Position numbers and translations under genes: made by a program. From an uncultured Ruminococcus sp. (GTDB lineage Bacteria > Bacillota_A > Clostridia > Oscillospirales > Ruminococcaceae), in assembly GCA_902782875.1 (NCBI GenBank), contig CACZPE010000009.1:1-7062 (forward strand): a stretch of 7,062 nt of DNA, in the 5' to 3' direction. The notes under the pieces are model-generated. The model saw nothing but the letters and a program-made list of their open reading frames with translations. It was not told where the DNA came from and did no database searches. Shown here in pieces: positions 1-6,863 of the stretch (position 1 is its first letter; each line of letters starts with the position of its first letter).

Positions 1-1625
1 AAGTCGCCCACGCTCTCATGAAGCACGAAGCCCCTGCCGTTTATCAGTTCTCCCAGCGGTTCCTTGAGGAACATCACCACAAGCGGCAGCACGATAAGGA
101 ATATGATATACACAGGTCCGCCTGTCTTTATGCCGAGCATACCGCCGAGCAGCAGGAAAAGCAGTGCGCAGTAGAATACCAGTCCCGCAAGGCCGCTGTT
201 TGAGAAGAGCGCTCGTGTATAGTCCTTGGTTTTCAGACCCATGAACATATTTATCAGTATCGAGATGATTATGATGACTATTCCTATCCCGATAGCCGCA
301 TAAAGCACGGTATTGATGTTGCTTATCGTCTTGAAGGGCAGGAAATGTATGCCCATGCTCTCGTATACTGGATCAAGCAGCTCCTCAAATCCAAACACGC
401 TGCCGTAGAGCGTTCCGAATATCATGGATGAGACACCCAGGCGCTTCATTATCCTGCCGAGGACGGATCCCTTCTTCTTGTGCAGGAAGAACCCGACAAG
501 CATCAGCACGAAGCCCTGTCCGAGATCTCCGAACATTATGCCGAAAAGCAGAGTATAAGTTACAGCAAGGAAGGATGTAGGATTGATATCCGTATATCCC
601 GGGAGACCATAGAGCTCGACAAACATTGAAAACGGCTCTGCAAAGCGGGATGTTTTCAGCTTGACGGGCGCATCCGCCTCTTCCTTCCTCGAAAGCTCCT
701 TGGCGGAGAACACCATATCCGTAGTGTCAAACCGCTTTTTCAGTGCTTCCTCATCGCTCTGCGGTATATATCCCGTGATGTAGAACTTTCCGCCTGTGAT
801 AAGCACGTTCTCGCGCAGTTCAAAGGTATCATACATGACCTTGAGCTTGGTGAAGTATCTGCACAGCTTGTTCTTCACGCCCGACATATACTCGTCAAGC
901 TCTTTCCTGCGCTTTTCGATATTCGCCTTGTCCTGCTCTATGCTGCGCTTCATATCCTCAGTGGCATCGTTTATGCTGCCGTGGATGAAGTCGGGGATAT
1001 GAATCCGTTCAAAGTAAAGGTCGGACAATATCTCCTCCGCCCTTTCCTTCTCATCCGCCTGACACAGTGCAAAGCCGTAGCAGTACGTGTTGTCAGAGCC
1101 GTAAACGAGAAAGCATATCTCACTGTCGTCGTAGTACGGAAGCCTTTCGTAGCTGTCAACAGGCATCCTGCCGTAGCGCACCCTGATGTTCTTGCAGGAA
1201 AATACCTCCTCAAAATCCACATCAAGCGCCTGCATCTCTCCGCCGCCGCTCAGATGGCCTATCTGTTCGAGCGCAGAGGTATGTGAAGCAAGCTCGCTCT
1301 CCTCTGCCTGTACCGCTGCCGAAAGCTCTGCAGCCCTGTCCCTGACGGCGTTTATCTCCTCACATATCACCGGCAGATCGGAATCACGAAGCTCGTGCTC
1401 CGCTTTTTCATAGGTGATGCCCGTGAGAGCCGCGATCTCCGACAGCTGCTTGATGGGAGTGATATACGGGTTTTCCCGCTTTGCGCTCCTGCTGTTCTGT
1501 CCCCTGCGCAGTGCAGCGTTCTCCATATGGAAGCATCCGCTGTCGCTTATCATGACAAGGGCGGTGTCAAGCAGACTTTCGGGGCCGCTGATATCGGCTG
1601 TCAGCATTTTTTCAATCGATGACAT
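1..1625 (-). CDS. ntpI: V-type ATPase membrane subunit I (a-subunit), 3' end outside window
   Basis: This is the membrane stator subunit of the V-type ATPase. It forms the half-channels beside the c-ring and its N-terminal arm binds the peripheral stalks. I translated 541 codons with no stop before the left edge. Family members are usually about 640-670 residues, so roughly the last 100 or more are missing. Residues 1 to about 340 are soluble and charged, with coiled-coil stretches. The membrane part begins near N348-P349 and carries the family hallmark FGDLGQG at 365-371, then YGSVFG at 407-412. Further hydrophobic segments lie near 440-462, 477-498 and 504-519. The essential proton-channel Arg of this family should lie in the missing part. 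The ATG at 1625 follows AGGAGG (1635-1640) by 9 nt, and the gene starts 35 nt after the subunit C stop. Identification is firm; whether the protein pumps protons or sodium cannot be told here. Confidence 0.95.
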   Translation of the reverse strand, partial: MSSIEKMLTADISGPESLLDTALVMISDSGCFHMENAALRRGQNSRSAKRENPYITPIKQLSEIAALTGITYEKAEHELRDSDLPVICEEINAVRDRAAELSAAVQAEESELASHTSALEQIGHLSGGGEMQALDVDFEEVFSCKNIRVRYGRMPVDSYERLPYYDDSEICFLVYGSDNTYCYGFALCQADEKERAEEILSDLYFERIHIPDFIHGSINDATEDMKRSIEQDKANIEKRRKELDEYMSGVKNKLCRYFTKLKVMYDTFELRENVLITGGKFYITGYIPQSDEEALKKRFDTTDMVFSAKELSRKEEADAPVKLKTSRFAEPFSMFVELYGLPGYTDINPTSFLAVTYTLLFGIMFGDLGQGFVLMLVGFFLHKKKGSVLGRIMKRLGVSSMIFGTLYGSVFGFEELLDPVYESMGIHFLPFKTISNINTVLYAAIGIGIVIIIISILINMFMGLKTKDYTRALFSNSGLAGLVFYCALLFLLLGGMLGIKTGGPVYIIFLIVLPLVVMFLKEPLGELINGRGFVLHESVGD

Positions 1626-1660
1626 CTCTATGATCCTCCTTTCATAAGTCAGATCATCGT

Positions 1661-2698
1661 TTAGGTTATTATCAGCCTGCTTATCTCATCTGCAGGCAGT
1701 GAGTATCTTATTCCTTCGATTATCCTGATTATATTGTTTATCTCTATATCCGCGATGGTATTGAACGCATAGAAAACAACGGGCGGCGAGAACGCCATAG
1801 AAAAGGCACGCCTTGCACGTTTGAGCTTCAGACGCTGCAGCGCTGTCTCGGGCGACGCCAGATCCTCATCATCAAGCTCTCTGCCGTATATCGTGTTTTT
1901 CAGCTGCTTTGCAAACTCCTCGGTGTCCTTTGCGGCATAGAGCGCATCTATTTTCTTTTCGGGCACCGCGAGGTATATGGGTATCATCGCCGCCTTTACC
2001 TTCTCGGGAGGCATATTGAAATGCTTTTTCATGCGGTAGGCATTGATGATATTTATCATATCTATCTGAGAACACAGGAACGAACGTATCTCGTCGTCCT
2101 TCCTGCTGTCTGCATATTTCAACAGCCTGCGGAAATAGTATGTCCTGAGCGAGAGCTCACAGGCGGGATAATCTATGCGCCCGCTGCTGTCGGGCGGGAA
2201 TGTCTTCAGTATATCTGCATATGGCGAGCCTTTTATGAGCGTGAGCAGCTCATCGAAGTTCCTTACCCTGGCAAGCTCCGTAAGGTCAAAGGAAGTATAG
2301 CGGTTCATATATATCGGTATAGTGTTTATATGATCATCGGTGCCTGCGTTGAGATGCGTGATGCACATGAGTATCTCGTCTATCTCGGTCTTGAGCACTA
2401 TATAGTTGTAGAACTCATCATCGCCGACCTTCTCAAAATCCGCTATCCTGTAGTAATCCTCATAGAAGCTGCGGCGAAGGATATTTTCGAGATTTCCTCT
2501 GTGGATCCTGTCGGTATCCACATTTTCAAGCGCTCTTGCATAGTAAGTGCGCCGCTTGAGATAGCCTGCCGCATCCGACACGGATGAACAGCTTATAAGC
2601 TGCATATAGTCTTCCTTAGACAACTTCTTGCCTATCATTGCATGGAGCTTTGCGACTGTGGCGGTCATATTCCCGCTGTAAAAATCATGAGCCTTCAA
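1661..2698 (-). CDS. ntpC: V-type ATPase subunit C (AC39/d-type central-stalk socket)
   Basis: Subunit C caps the membrane c-ring and joins it to the central stalk (D/F), transmitting rotation between the V1 and V0 parts at the cytoplasmic membrane face. The protein is all-helical, has no membrane segment, and shows the family's repeated pattern of Tyr/Arg-rich helices such as YYRIADFEK, MNRYTSFDLTEL and LRTYYFRRLLKYA. I chose the TTG at 2698, giving 345 residues, which is normal for the family. It sits 7 nt after GGGAGG (2706-2711), and the protein then begins MKAHDFYSGN. An in-frame ATG at 2737 would add 13 residues (MQTHIGGLKGGVP) but has no Shine-Dalgarno, and the added residues look like translated leader. 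The gene lies 84 nt after the small stalk subunit and 35 nt before subunit I. It is confidently a V-ATPase C subunit; the start is likely but not proven. Confidence 0.92.
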   Translation of the reverse strand: MKAHDFYSGNMTATVAKLHAMIGKKLSKEDYMQLISCSSVSDAAGYLKRRTYYARALENVDTDRIHRGNLENILRRSFYEDYYRIADFEKVGDDEFYNYIVLKTEIDEILMCITHLNAGTDDHINTIPIYMNRYTSFDLTELARVRNFDELLTLIKGSPYADILKTFPPDSSGRIDYPACELSLRTYYFRRLLKYADSRKDDEIRSFLCSQIDMINIINAYRMKKHFNMPPEKVKAAMIPIYLAVPEKKIDALYAAKDTEEFAKQLKNTIYGRELDDEDLASPETALQRLKLKRARRAFSMAFSPPVVFYAFNTIADIEINNIIRIIEGIRYSLPADEISRLIIT

Positions 2699-2705
2699 CG
2701 GCACA

Positions 2706-2711
2706 CCTCCC
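2706..2711 (-). promoter_or_regulatory. Shine-Dalgarno that decides the ntpC start
   Basis: GGGAGG on the minus strand lies 7 nt before a TTG codon at 2698. The only ATG upstream in frame, at 2737, has no purine-rich site before it. The GTG inside this stretch (2703-2705) begins directly against the GGGAGG motif and is too close to be used. This site therefore supports TTG initiation for subunit C. Confidence 0.7.
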
Positions 2712-2782
2712 TTTAAGCCACCTATATGCGTCTGCATTTTGCCGATACGCGCAGAGCCTGCTGACGCGTGATCAGTACCAGG

Positions 2783-3106
2783 TTACTCTATACCGAAGGT
2801 ATCACGCACGGCGGTGAATATCTCGTTCTCCCATTTCTCACGGTTGTCCGAGAATGCCTGCCGCATCTCCTCCATTTTTCTGTCACGGGCATCGGATATA
2901 GCCGCAAGCTTTTCCTCAGCTGCGGTACGTGCCGATTCGGTGAGCTGTGAGAGCTCCTTCTCTGCGTTCTCGACAGCCTGAGCTATCATATGCTCCTCCT
3001 CCGCCTTGGCGGAAGCGACCAGCTTTATACTCTGCTCAGCCGCATCGTCCATGCGCTTCTGAGCATCCTTGTCTGCGTTTATGACAGATCTAAGCAAACT
3101 TTCCAT
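2783..3106 (-). CDS. V-type ATPase small peripheral-stalk subunit (NtpF/AhaH/G-like coiled coil)
   Basis: This encodes a 107-residue cytoplasmic protein that is almost entirely a charged, Ala/Glu/Lys/Arg-rich heptad-like helix from about residue 10 to 90. It contains no Cys, Gly-rich loop or membrane segment. Length and composition match the small subunit that pairs with subunit E to form the V-ATPase peripheral stalk (NtpF in Enterococcus, AhaH or subunit H in archaeal naming, G in eukaryotes). The identity rests on shape and neighbours rather than a catalytic motif, because coiled coils of this kind are poorly conserved. The ATG at 3106 follows GAAAGGAG (3113-3120) by 6 nt. It starts 22 nt after the UPF0210 stop and ends 84 nt before subunit C. 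As the first V-ATPase gene of the run, it marks the junction with the ACT/UPF0210 module. A generic coiled-coil protein is the alternative, but is unlikely here. Confidence 0.82.
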   Translation of the reverse strand: MESLLRSVINADKDAQKRMDDAAEQSIKLVASAKAEEEHMIAQAVENAEKELSQLTESARTAAEEKLAAISDARDRKMEEMRQAFSDNREKWENEIFTAVRDTFGIE

Positions 3107-3128
3107 AAGCCGCTCCTTTCAAACCGCA

Positions 3129-4484
3129 TCAGTTCTTCAGACTGTGCAGCGGTGCAGGTATCTGACCTCCCCTGTTGATGAAAACAGACGGAGAGAATTT
3201 ATTCACGGGCATAACGGGGCCCTTTCCGAAAAGGCCGCCCCAGTCGAGCTCATCGCCGACTTCCTTGCCTATTGCGGGTATGACTCTTACTGCGGTGGTC
3301 TTGGAGTTGACCATGCCGATAGCAGCTTCATCTGCGATTATACCGGATATAACATCTGCGGTGGTATCGCCGGGTATGACTATCATATCAAGGCCCACAG
3401 AGCATACCGCTGTCATTGCCTCAAGCTTCTCTATCAGCAGAGAGCCGCTCTGAGCCGCTGCGATCATACCTGCATCCTCAGACACGGGAATGAACGCGCC
3501 CGAAAGGCCGCCTATACGCGAGCATGCCATGACGCCGCCCTTCTTCACAGCGTCGTTGAGCATGGCAAGGCACGCTGTAGTACCTGCGCAGCCGCACTTC
3601 TCAAGGCCCATCTCCTCGAGTATATACGCCACACTGTCGCCGACAGCGGGAGTAGGCGCGAGAGACAGGTCCACAATGCCGAAGGGCACGCCGAGACGCT
3701 CGGAGGCAGTCACGCCCACAAGCTGTCCGACTCTTGTTATCTTATAGGCGGTCTTCTTTATGATATCCGCCAGCATATTTATATCTGCATCAGGGTACTT
3801 CGAGAGGGCGGAACGTACAACGCCCGGGCCCGATACGCCGACATTGACTATGCAGTCAGGCTCGCCGACGCCGTGGAAAGCGCCCGCCATGAAGGGGTTG
3901 TCATCCACCGCATTGCAGAATACGACCAGCTTTGCAGCACCGAAGCAGGCATTGTCGGCTGTCTTCTCGGCAGTCTCACGGACTATCTGTCCCATGAGCT
4001 TCACCGCATCCATGTTTATACCCGTCTTTGTAGAGCCGATATTGACAGACGAACACACGCAGGATGTCTCCGCAAGTGCCTGGGGTATCGAACGTATAAG
4101 TCTTTCATCGCCTGCAGAGAAGCCCTTCTGCACAAGCGCGGAATATCCGCCTATGAGGTTGACGCCGCACTGCTTTGCCGCTTTCTCCATGGTATGAGCA
4201 AATTTCACGGGAGATGCATCGCAGGAAGCGGATATCATAGCGATCGGAGTTACGGAAAGCCTTTTGTTGATTATGGGTATGCCGTATTCCTTTTCTATCT
4301 GCTCGCCTACGGGCACAAGCTTTTCCGCTCTGCGGCATATCTTGTCATATACCTTGCCGCAGGCAACGTCTATATCACTGTCGATACAGTCGAGAAGGGA
4401 TATGCCCATGGTTATCGTGCGTATATCCAGGCACTCGTTCTGTATCATTCTTATGGTTTCAAGTATATCGTATGCGTTTATCAT
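3129..4484 (-). CDS. UPF0210 / DUF711 family protein (PFL-like fold), function unknown
   Basis: This encodes a 451-residue cytosolic protein with no signal or membrane segment. It matches the UPF0210 (DUF711) family over its full length. Recognisable stretches are [13 protein letters not shown] (21-33), [13 protein letters not shown] (148-160), [10 protein letters not shown] (218-227), a Cys-Gly-Cys turn at 297-299 followed by [10 protein letters not shown] (300-309), [16 protein letters not shown] (325-340), PGDTT (371-375), and the family-typical C-terminus [14 protein letters not shown] (438-451). As I recall, solved members have a barrel related to pyruvate formate-lyase and ribonucleotide reductase, but I see no glycyl-radical motif and no reaction is established. 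The ATG at 4484 follows AGGAG (4491-4495) by 6 nt, and the gene begins 20 nt after the ACT protein. This pair is a conserved two-gene unit in Firmicutes. The end at TGA is natural for the family, which also shows that TGA means stop in this genome. Confidence 0.93.
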   Translation of the reverse strand: MINAYDILETIRMIQNECLDIRTITMGISLLDCIDSDIDVACGKVYDKICRRAEKLVPVGEQIEKEYGIPIINKRLSVTPIAMISASCDASPVKFAHTMEKAAKQCGVNLIGGYSALVQKGFSAGDERLIRSIPQALAETSCVCSSVNIGSTKTGINMDAVKLMGQIVRETAEKTADNACFGAAKLVVFCNAVDDNPFMAGAFHGVGEPDCIVNVGVSGPGVVRSALSKYPDADINMLADIIKKTAYKITRVGQLVGVTASERLGVPFGIVDLSLAPTPAVGDSVAYILEEMGLEKCGCAGTTACLAMLNDAVKKGGVMACSRIGGLSGAFIPVSEDAGMIAAAQSGSLLIEKLEAMTAVCSVGLDMIVIPGDTTADVISGIIADEAAIGMVNSKTTAVRVIPAIGKEVGDELDWGGLFGKGPVMPVNKFSPSVFINRGGQIPAPLHSLKN

Positions 4485-4504
4485 GCGTTTCTCCTGTCAG
4501 CCTG

Positions 4505-4774
4505 TCAGATGGTGTGCATCGTGTTGAATATATCCTCGTGCATGGTATGTATCTTGAGTCCCATGCTGTCACCGAGGGCAGTGAGCTTATCCTGAAGCTC
4601 AGAGAATGTGCCGCTGAGCTTTGTGATATCAACGAGCATGATCATGGCGAACATATCCTGAAGCACGCTCTGTGTGACCTCGGTCACATTTGCGTTGTTC
4701 TCTGCACATATTGAGCTGACCTTGGCGAGTATGCCTACTGCGTCCTTGCCTATAACGGTTATGACTGCTCTCAT
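4505..4774 (-). CDS. UPF0237 ACT-domain protein (GcvR-like small regulator)
   Basis: This encodes a single ACT domain of 89 residues, essentially the whole protein. ACT domains bind small ligands, usually amino acids, and regulate partner proteins. The motif MRAVITVIGKDAVGILAKVS (1-20) has the first beta strand and the loop-helix with the ligand-site Asp11 and Gly14. It is followed by a helix (SSICAENNANV) and strand 2 (TEVTQSVLQDMFAMIMLVDI), and the length equals the usual 88-90 for UPF0237. I chose the ATG at 4774 because AAGGAA (4784-4789) lies 9 nt upstream. A GTG at 4783 would extend the protein by MFF but abuts that site. The gene is followed 20 nt later by UPF0210, its usual partner, which suggests the two proteins work together or that ACT senses a ligand for UPF0210. 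The ligand is unknown. GcvR-like regulation is a family analogy, not something the sequence shows. Confidence 0.92.
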   Translation of the reverse strand: MRAVITVIGKDAVGILAKVSSICAENNANVTEVTQSVLQDMFAMIMLVDITKLSGTFSELQDKLTALGDSMGLKIHTMHEDIFNTMHTI

Positions 4775-4783
4775 AAAAAACAC

Positions 4784-4789
4784 TTCCTT
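4784..4789 (-). promoter_or_regulatory. Shine-Dalgarno that decides the UPF0237 start
   Basis: AAGGAA on the minus strand is 9 nt before the ATG at 4774. The alternative GTG at 4783 directly touches this site and cannot use it. The shorter protein also begins MRAVITV, as UPF0237 members normally do. Confidence 0.7.
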
Positions 4790-4839
4790 TAAAAAACTCT
4801 TTTAATCATATCACTATCATATGTATACAATGTTGCTAT

Positions 4840-4861
4840 ATTATATCCTGTAAATTAACAA
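4840..4861 (-). promoter_or_regulatory. Possible promoter -10 region for the UPF0237-UPF0210-V-ATPase run
   Basis: The 89-nt gap between the endoglucanase stop and the UPF0237 start is strongly AT-rich. It contains a perfect TATAAT (4840-4845) read on the minus strand. The best -35 match I find is CTGATA about 16 nt upstream, which is only 4 of 6 and overlaps the endoglucanase stop codon. Transcription would start near 4833, leaving a leader of about 59 nt. TATGAT and TTGTAT motifs further downstream offer weaker alternatives. AT-rich DNA gives such matches by chance, so this is tentative. No GC-rich hairpin with a T-run separates the two genes, so read-through from the endoglucanase promoter is also possible. 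Confidence 0.35.
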
Positions 4862-4863
4862 TA

Positions 4864-5490
4864 TCAGTTTACCGTGGTGCCGTTCTCTCCGAGAGGTATC
4901 TTGTGGTCAAGGCCGACGAATTTACCGTTTCTCTGCCAGAGGACTTCCTTCACAAAGTTGTACTTATCCTCATCCCATGTGACGAAATCATCCTTCACAA
5001 GTCCGCCTGTATCGCCCGAATTGGCATTGAAGCACCAGAAGGTATGATGCAGATGCTTCTCCTTTATAAGCTTGCGGCAGTAGGTCATCCATTTCAGGTT
5101 GGGCTGTGTCATAAATCCGCCCCATTCGCCTATAAGGAGGGGCGCGGTACCGCTGTCGTAGATATAGAGCCAGTTGTCGTTCCAGGCTTCCTTCTTGAGC
5201 TTTTCGTAGTCGTAATCGCCCTTGAACCACTGCTGCTCATACACTGCAGGGCCGTAGTCATGGGGAGAGTATACCAGCTTGTTCTGATATTTTCCGAGAT
5301 CGACGGGATGATCCTTCACGCCCCTGAGATTTCCGCCCCACCATGTGGAATAGTAGTCCGACGGATCTGTTGATGAGAAACTGCCGTTCTTCTTGGTATC
5401 AACGGGGTATATCTCTATACCCTCAACCATTACAAGTACATTGGGATTCTTCGAGAGCACCGCATTTGCAGCCTTCTCAGCGGCGTATTT
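4864..5490 (-). pseudogene. Endoglucanase 3' part: C-terminal third of GH5 with the nucleophile
   Basis: This is the in-frame continuation after the TGA, residues 453-660 of the ancestral protein. It carries the rest of the (beta/alpha)8 barrel: [10 protein letters not shown] (467-476), TWWGGN (501-506), YSPHDYG with H529 and Y531, LLIGEWGG with the predicted nucleophile E574, and [13 protein letters not shown] (603-615) with W604. It ends at residue 660 without dockerin or second binding module. The first possible initiator is GTG at 5460 (codon 463), but no Shine-Dalgarno precedes it and it falls inside a helix of the barrel, so independent translation is unlikely. A fragment of 198 residues lacking E430 would not fold as a GH5 enzyme. 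Automated callers may list it as a separate gene; it should be joined to the 5' part. Confidence 0.82.
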
Positions 5491-6846
5491 TCAGTTGTCA
5501 GCGTCCTTGCTGCCGTCCCACTTTGCACGGGGAGATTCGTTTGCCTTGCCGTGAGGCTCGTTCTTGAGATCATATGCTATGATCGTATCATCGTTCTTAT
5601 ACCTGTCCGCAAGCCAGGAAAGGGCTGACAGATACTGTGCCTCGGTCACGCTGCCCTCATACCACATCGGCTTCATATGCCCCATGGAATCGGTCTGCGC
5701 TGAGTGTATATCTATCATTATCTTCAGGCCGTTCGCCCTGCACTGCCCTACCACATAGTCAAATATCTCCAGGCTGTTCATATCGGTCAGATAGGAATTT
5801 GTGGCATGGTTGTAGTTTGCCTCGGGATAGGAGCCCTTTGCCCAGTTGTTGACAAGCTCCGCGGAGAAGGGTACTCTCAGCAGATTGAAGCCGTGATCGG
5901 CAATGGCGGATATAGAGGAGTTCAGGTCGCATGCCCATAATCCGTCAAATGTATTGGTGCCTGTATTGTATCCGAACCAGTTGACACCCGTGAGCCACAC
6001 CTCATTACCGCTGCTGTCAACTATTTTGTTGCCCTTAACATAGAGCCAGTCATCCGTAGTCGGGGCGGGTACATCCTTTGCGGGCGTTGTCACCGCCTGC
6101 GCGCCGCCACCTCCGCCGCCGTTGTCCCATGAAGGAGCAGAGCCGAAGGTACATACCACAGATGCCGCGGATACGCCTATCTCATCGGGATTTTTCACGA
6201 TCATACCGAAGGATGCATCTCCGCCGGGGGCGATGCTCTTGTTGAAATCAACAGGGCCTGCGGTGATATTCCCTCCAGATGCGGATATCTCGGTGTTCCA
6301 GGACTGGTCTACCGAAGCCTTTCCCGAAGGTATCGTGACCGTCCAGCCGTCAACATACTTCTTGCCTGTATTCTTTACCGTAACATCGAACTGCGCAAAA
6401 TCCGCGGTGCCGTCATTCCAGCCGCCTGTTTTCTTCACAGACACCGTAACATCGCCGCTCTGAGCCTGTGAGGCATCTTTTTTGAGAGGTGCGGCGGTCT
6501 GTTCTGTCGCGGCATCGGTCTGTGCAGGCTGAGCCGCTGTCTGTGCCGCTGTGACGACAGGCTGTGTCTGTTCTGCCGCTGTGGTCGTTGCGGCTGTTTC
6601 ATCCTTTTTATCTGATCTGAACATCACATCGGTATCCGCCGAGGTATGCACCCCTCCGCCGCCGTAGGGATCGCCCTTGTCGGGTACAGCGGTGATGACC
6701 GGTGTTTTCTCCGTAGTTACAGCAGTTGTTACTGCAGGAGGCTCGGGAATCGTTTCTGTCACATCGACAGGCTCATCAGCCCTTGAGCAGGCAGATGCTT
6801 GTAAACACATAAGCGCCGCAAGCAATGCGGAAGTATTCCTTTTCAT
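5491..6846 (-). CDS. Endoglucanase 5' part: signal, linker, CBM2-like domain and N-terminal two-thirds of GH5
   Basis: If TGA stops translation, the product is 451 residues. Residues 1-20 are a short signal peptide (KRN, hydrophobic core, ASA before C20), giving a probable lipoprotein anchor. The lipobox is imperfect, so ordinary Sec cleavage is possible. Residues 21-130 are a Thr/Ala/Pro/Gln-rich linker long enough to cross the wall. Residues 131-235 form a CBM2-like cellulose-binding domain with candidate binding Trp at 143, 168 and 183 and the pattern N-T-G...GWTV...WN...PGGDASFG. Residues 241-265 are a Gly-rich then Pro/Thr linker. GH5 starts near 267: GVNWFGYNTGT (287-297), LLRVPFS with R324, IDIHS with H381, and YDLKNEPHG with acid/base E430. 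It ends before the nucleophile, so it could bind cellulose but should not hydrolyse it. The ATG at 6846 follows GGAGG (6854-6858) by 7 nt. Confidence 0.85.
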   Translation of the reverse strand: MKRNTSALLAALMCLQASACSRADEPVDVTETIPEPPAVTTAVTTEKTPVITAVPDKGDPYGGGGVHTSADTDVMFRSDKKDETAATTTAAEQTQPVVTAAQTAAQPAQTDAATEQTAAPLKKDASQAQSGDVTVSVKKTGGWNDGTADFAQFDVTVKNTGKKYVDGWTVTIPSGKASVDQSWNTEISASGGNITAGPVDFNKSIAPGGDASFGMIVKNPDEIGVSAASVVCTFGSAPSWDNGGGGGGAQAVTTPAKDVPAPTTDDWLYVKGNKIVDSSGNEVWLTGVNWFGYNTGTNTFDGLWACDLNSSISAIADHGFNLLRVPFSAELVNNWAKGSYPEANYNHATNSYLTDMNSLEIFDYVVGQCRANGLKIMIDIHSAQTDSMGHMKPMWYEGSVTEAQYLSALSWLADRYKNDDTIIAYDLKNEPHGKANESPRAKWDGSKDADN

Positions 6847-6853
6847 ACCGTTT

Positions 6854-6858
6854 CCTCC
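6854..6858 (-). promoter_or_regulatory. Shine-Dalgarno of the endoglucanase
   Basis: GGAGG on the minus strand lies 7 nt before the ATG at 6846. It fixes the start of the signal peptide and lies 5 nt beyond the last arm of the leader inverted repeat at 6864-6871. Folding of that repeat would place the site just outside the stem. Confidence 0.75.
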
Positions 6859-6863
6859 GTAAT

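Larger units (their letters stand above)
4864..6846 (-). pseudogene. Secreted CBM2-like/GH5 endoglucanase gene interrupted by one in-frame TGA
   Basis: Both sides of position 5491-5493 are the same reading frame, 660 codons in total, and together make one complete cellulase: signal, linker, CBM2-like module, linker and full GH5 domain. The only defect is TGA at codon 452 in the context AAC-TGA-AAA. GH5 endoglucanases of this type have a conserved Trp here (pattern W-x-x-A-A-E before the NPN strand), and TGG to TGA is a single transition. Standard code applies elsewhere: neighbouring genes end in TGA and use TGG for Trp. No frameshift or other damage is visible, so the lesion is either recent, a sequencing or assembly error, or a read-through site. 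There is no dockerin, so the enzyme would be cell-anchored or free rather than cellulosomal. Own promoter upstream; no clear terminator downstream. Confidence 0.8.

Noticed and set aside
2021..2587. Plus-strand open frame of 188 codons opposite ntpC
   Set aside because: It lies wholly inside the antisense of subunit C, resembles no family, and has no ribosome site.
3069..4595. Plus-strand open frame of 508 codons opposite UPF0210
   Set aside because: It is the antisense of the well-matched UPF0210 gene and its neighbours. The translation is rich in His, Cys, Tyr and Arg with no family motif, and it has no Shine-Dalgarno.
4775..4863. Intrinsic terminator after the endoglucanase
   Set aside because: The gap has only short AT-only inverted repeats (for example CATAT-N7-ATATG) and scattered T-runs, with no GC stem followed by a T-tract.
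4903..5373. Plus-strand open frame of 156 codons opposite the GH5 C-terminal part
   Set aside because: It is the reverse complement of recognisable GH5 coding sequence and has no motif of its own.
5491..5493. TGA decoded as Trp by an altered genetic code
   Set aside because: UPF0210, UPF0237 and the endoglucanase end in TGA at natural family ends, and TGG Trp codons are common. Genome-wide reassignment does not fit.
6099..6122. GGC/GGA triplet run as a possible phase-variable repeat
   Set aside because: It encodes the Gly-rich linker (residues 243-248) with mixed GGC, GGA and GGT codons. It is too short and imperfect for slippage and is ordinary for an interdomain linker.
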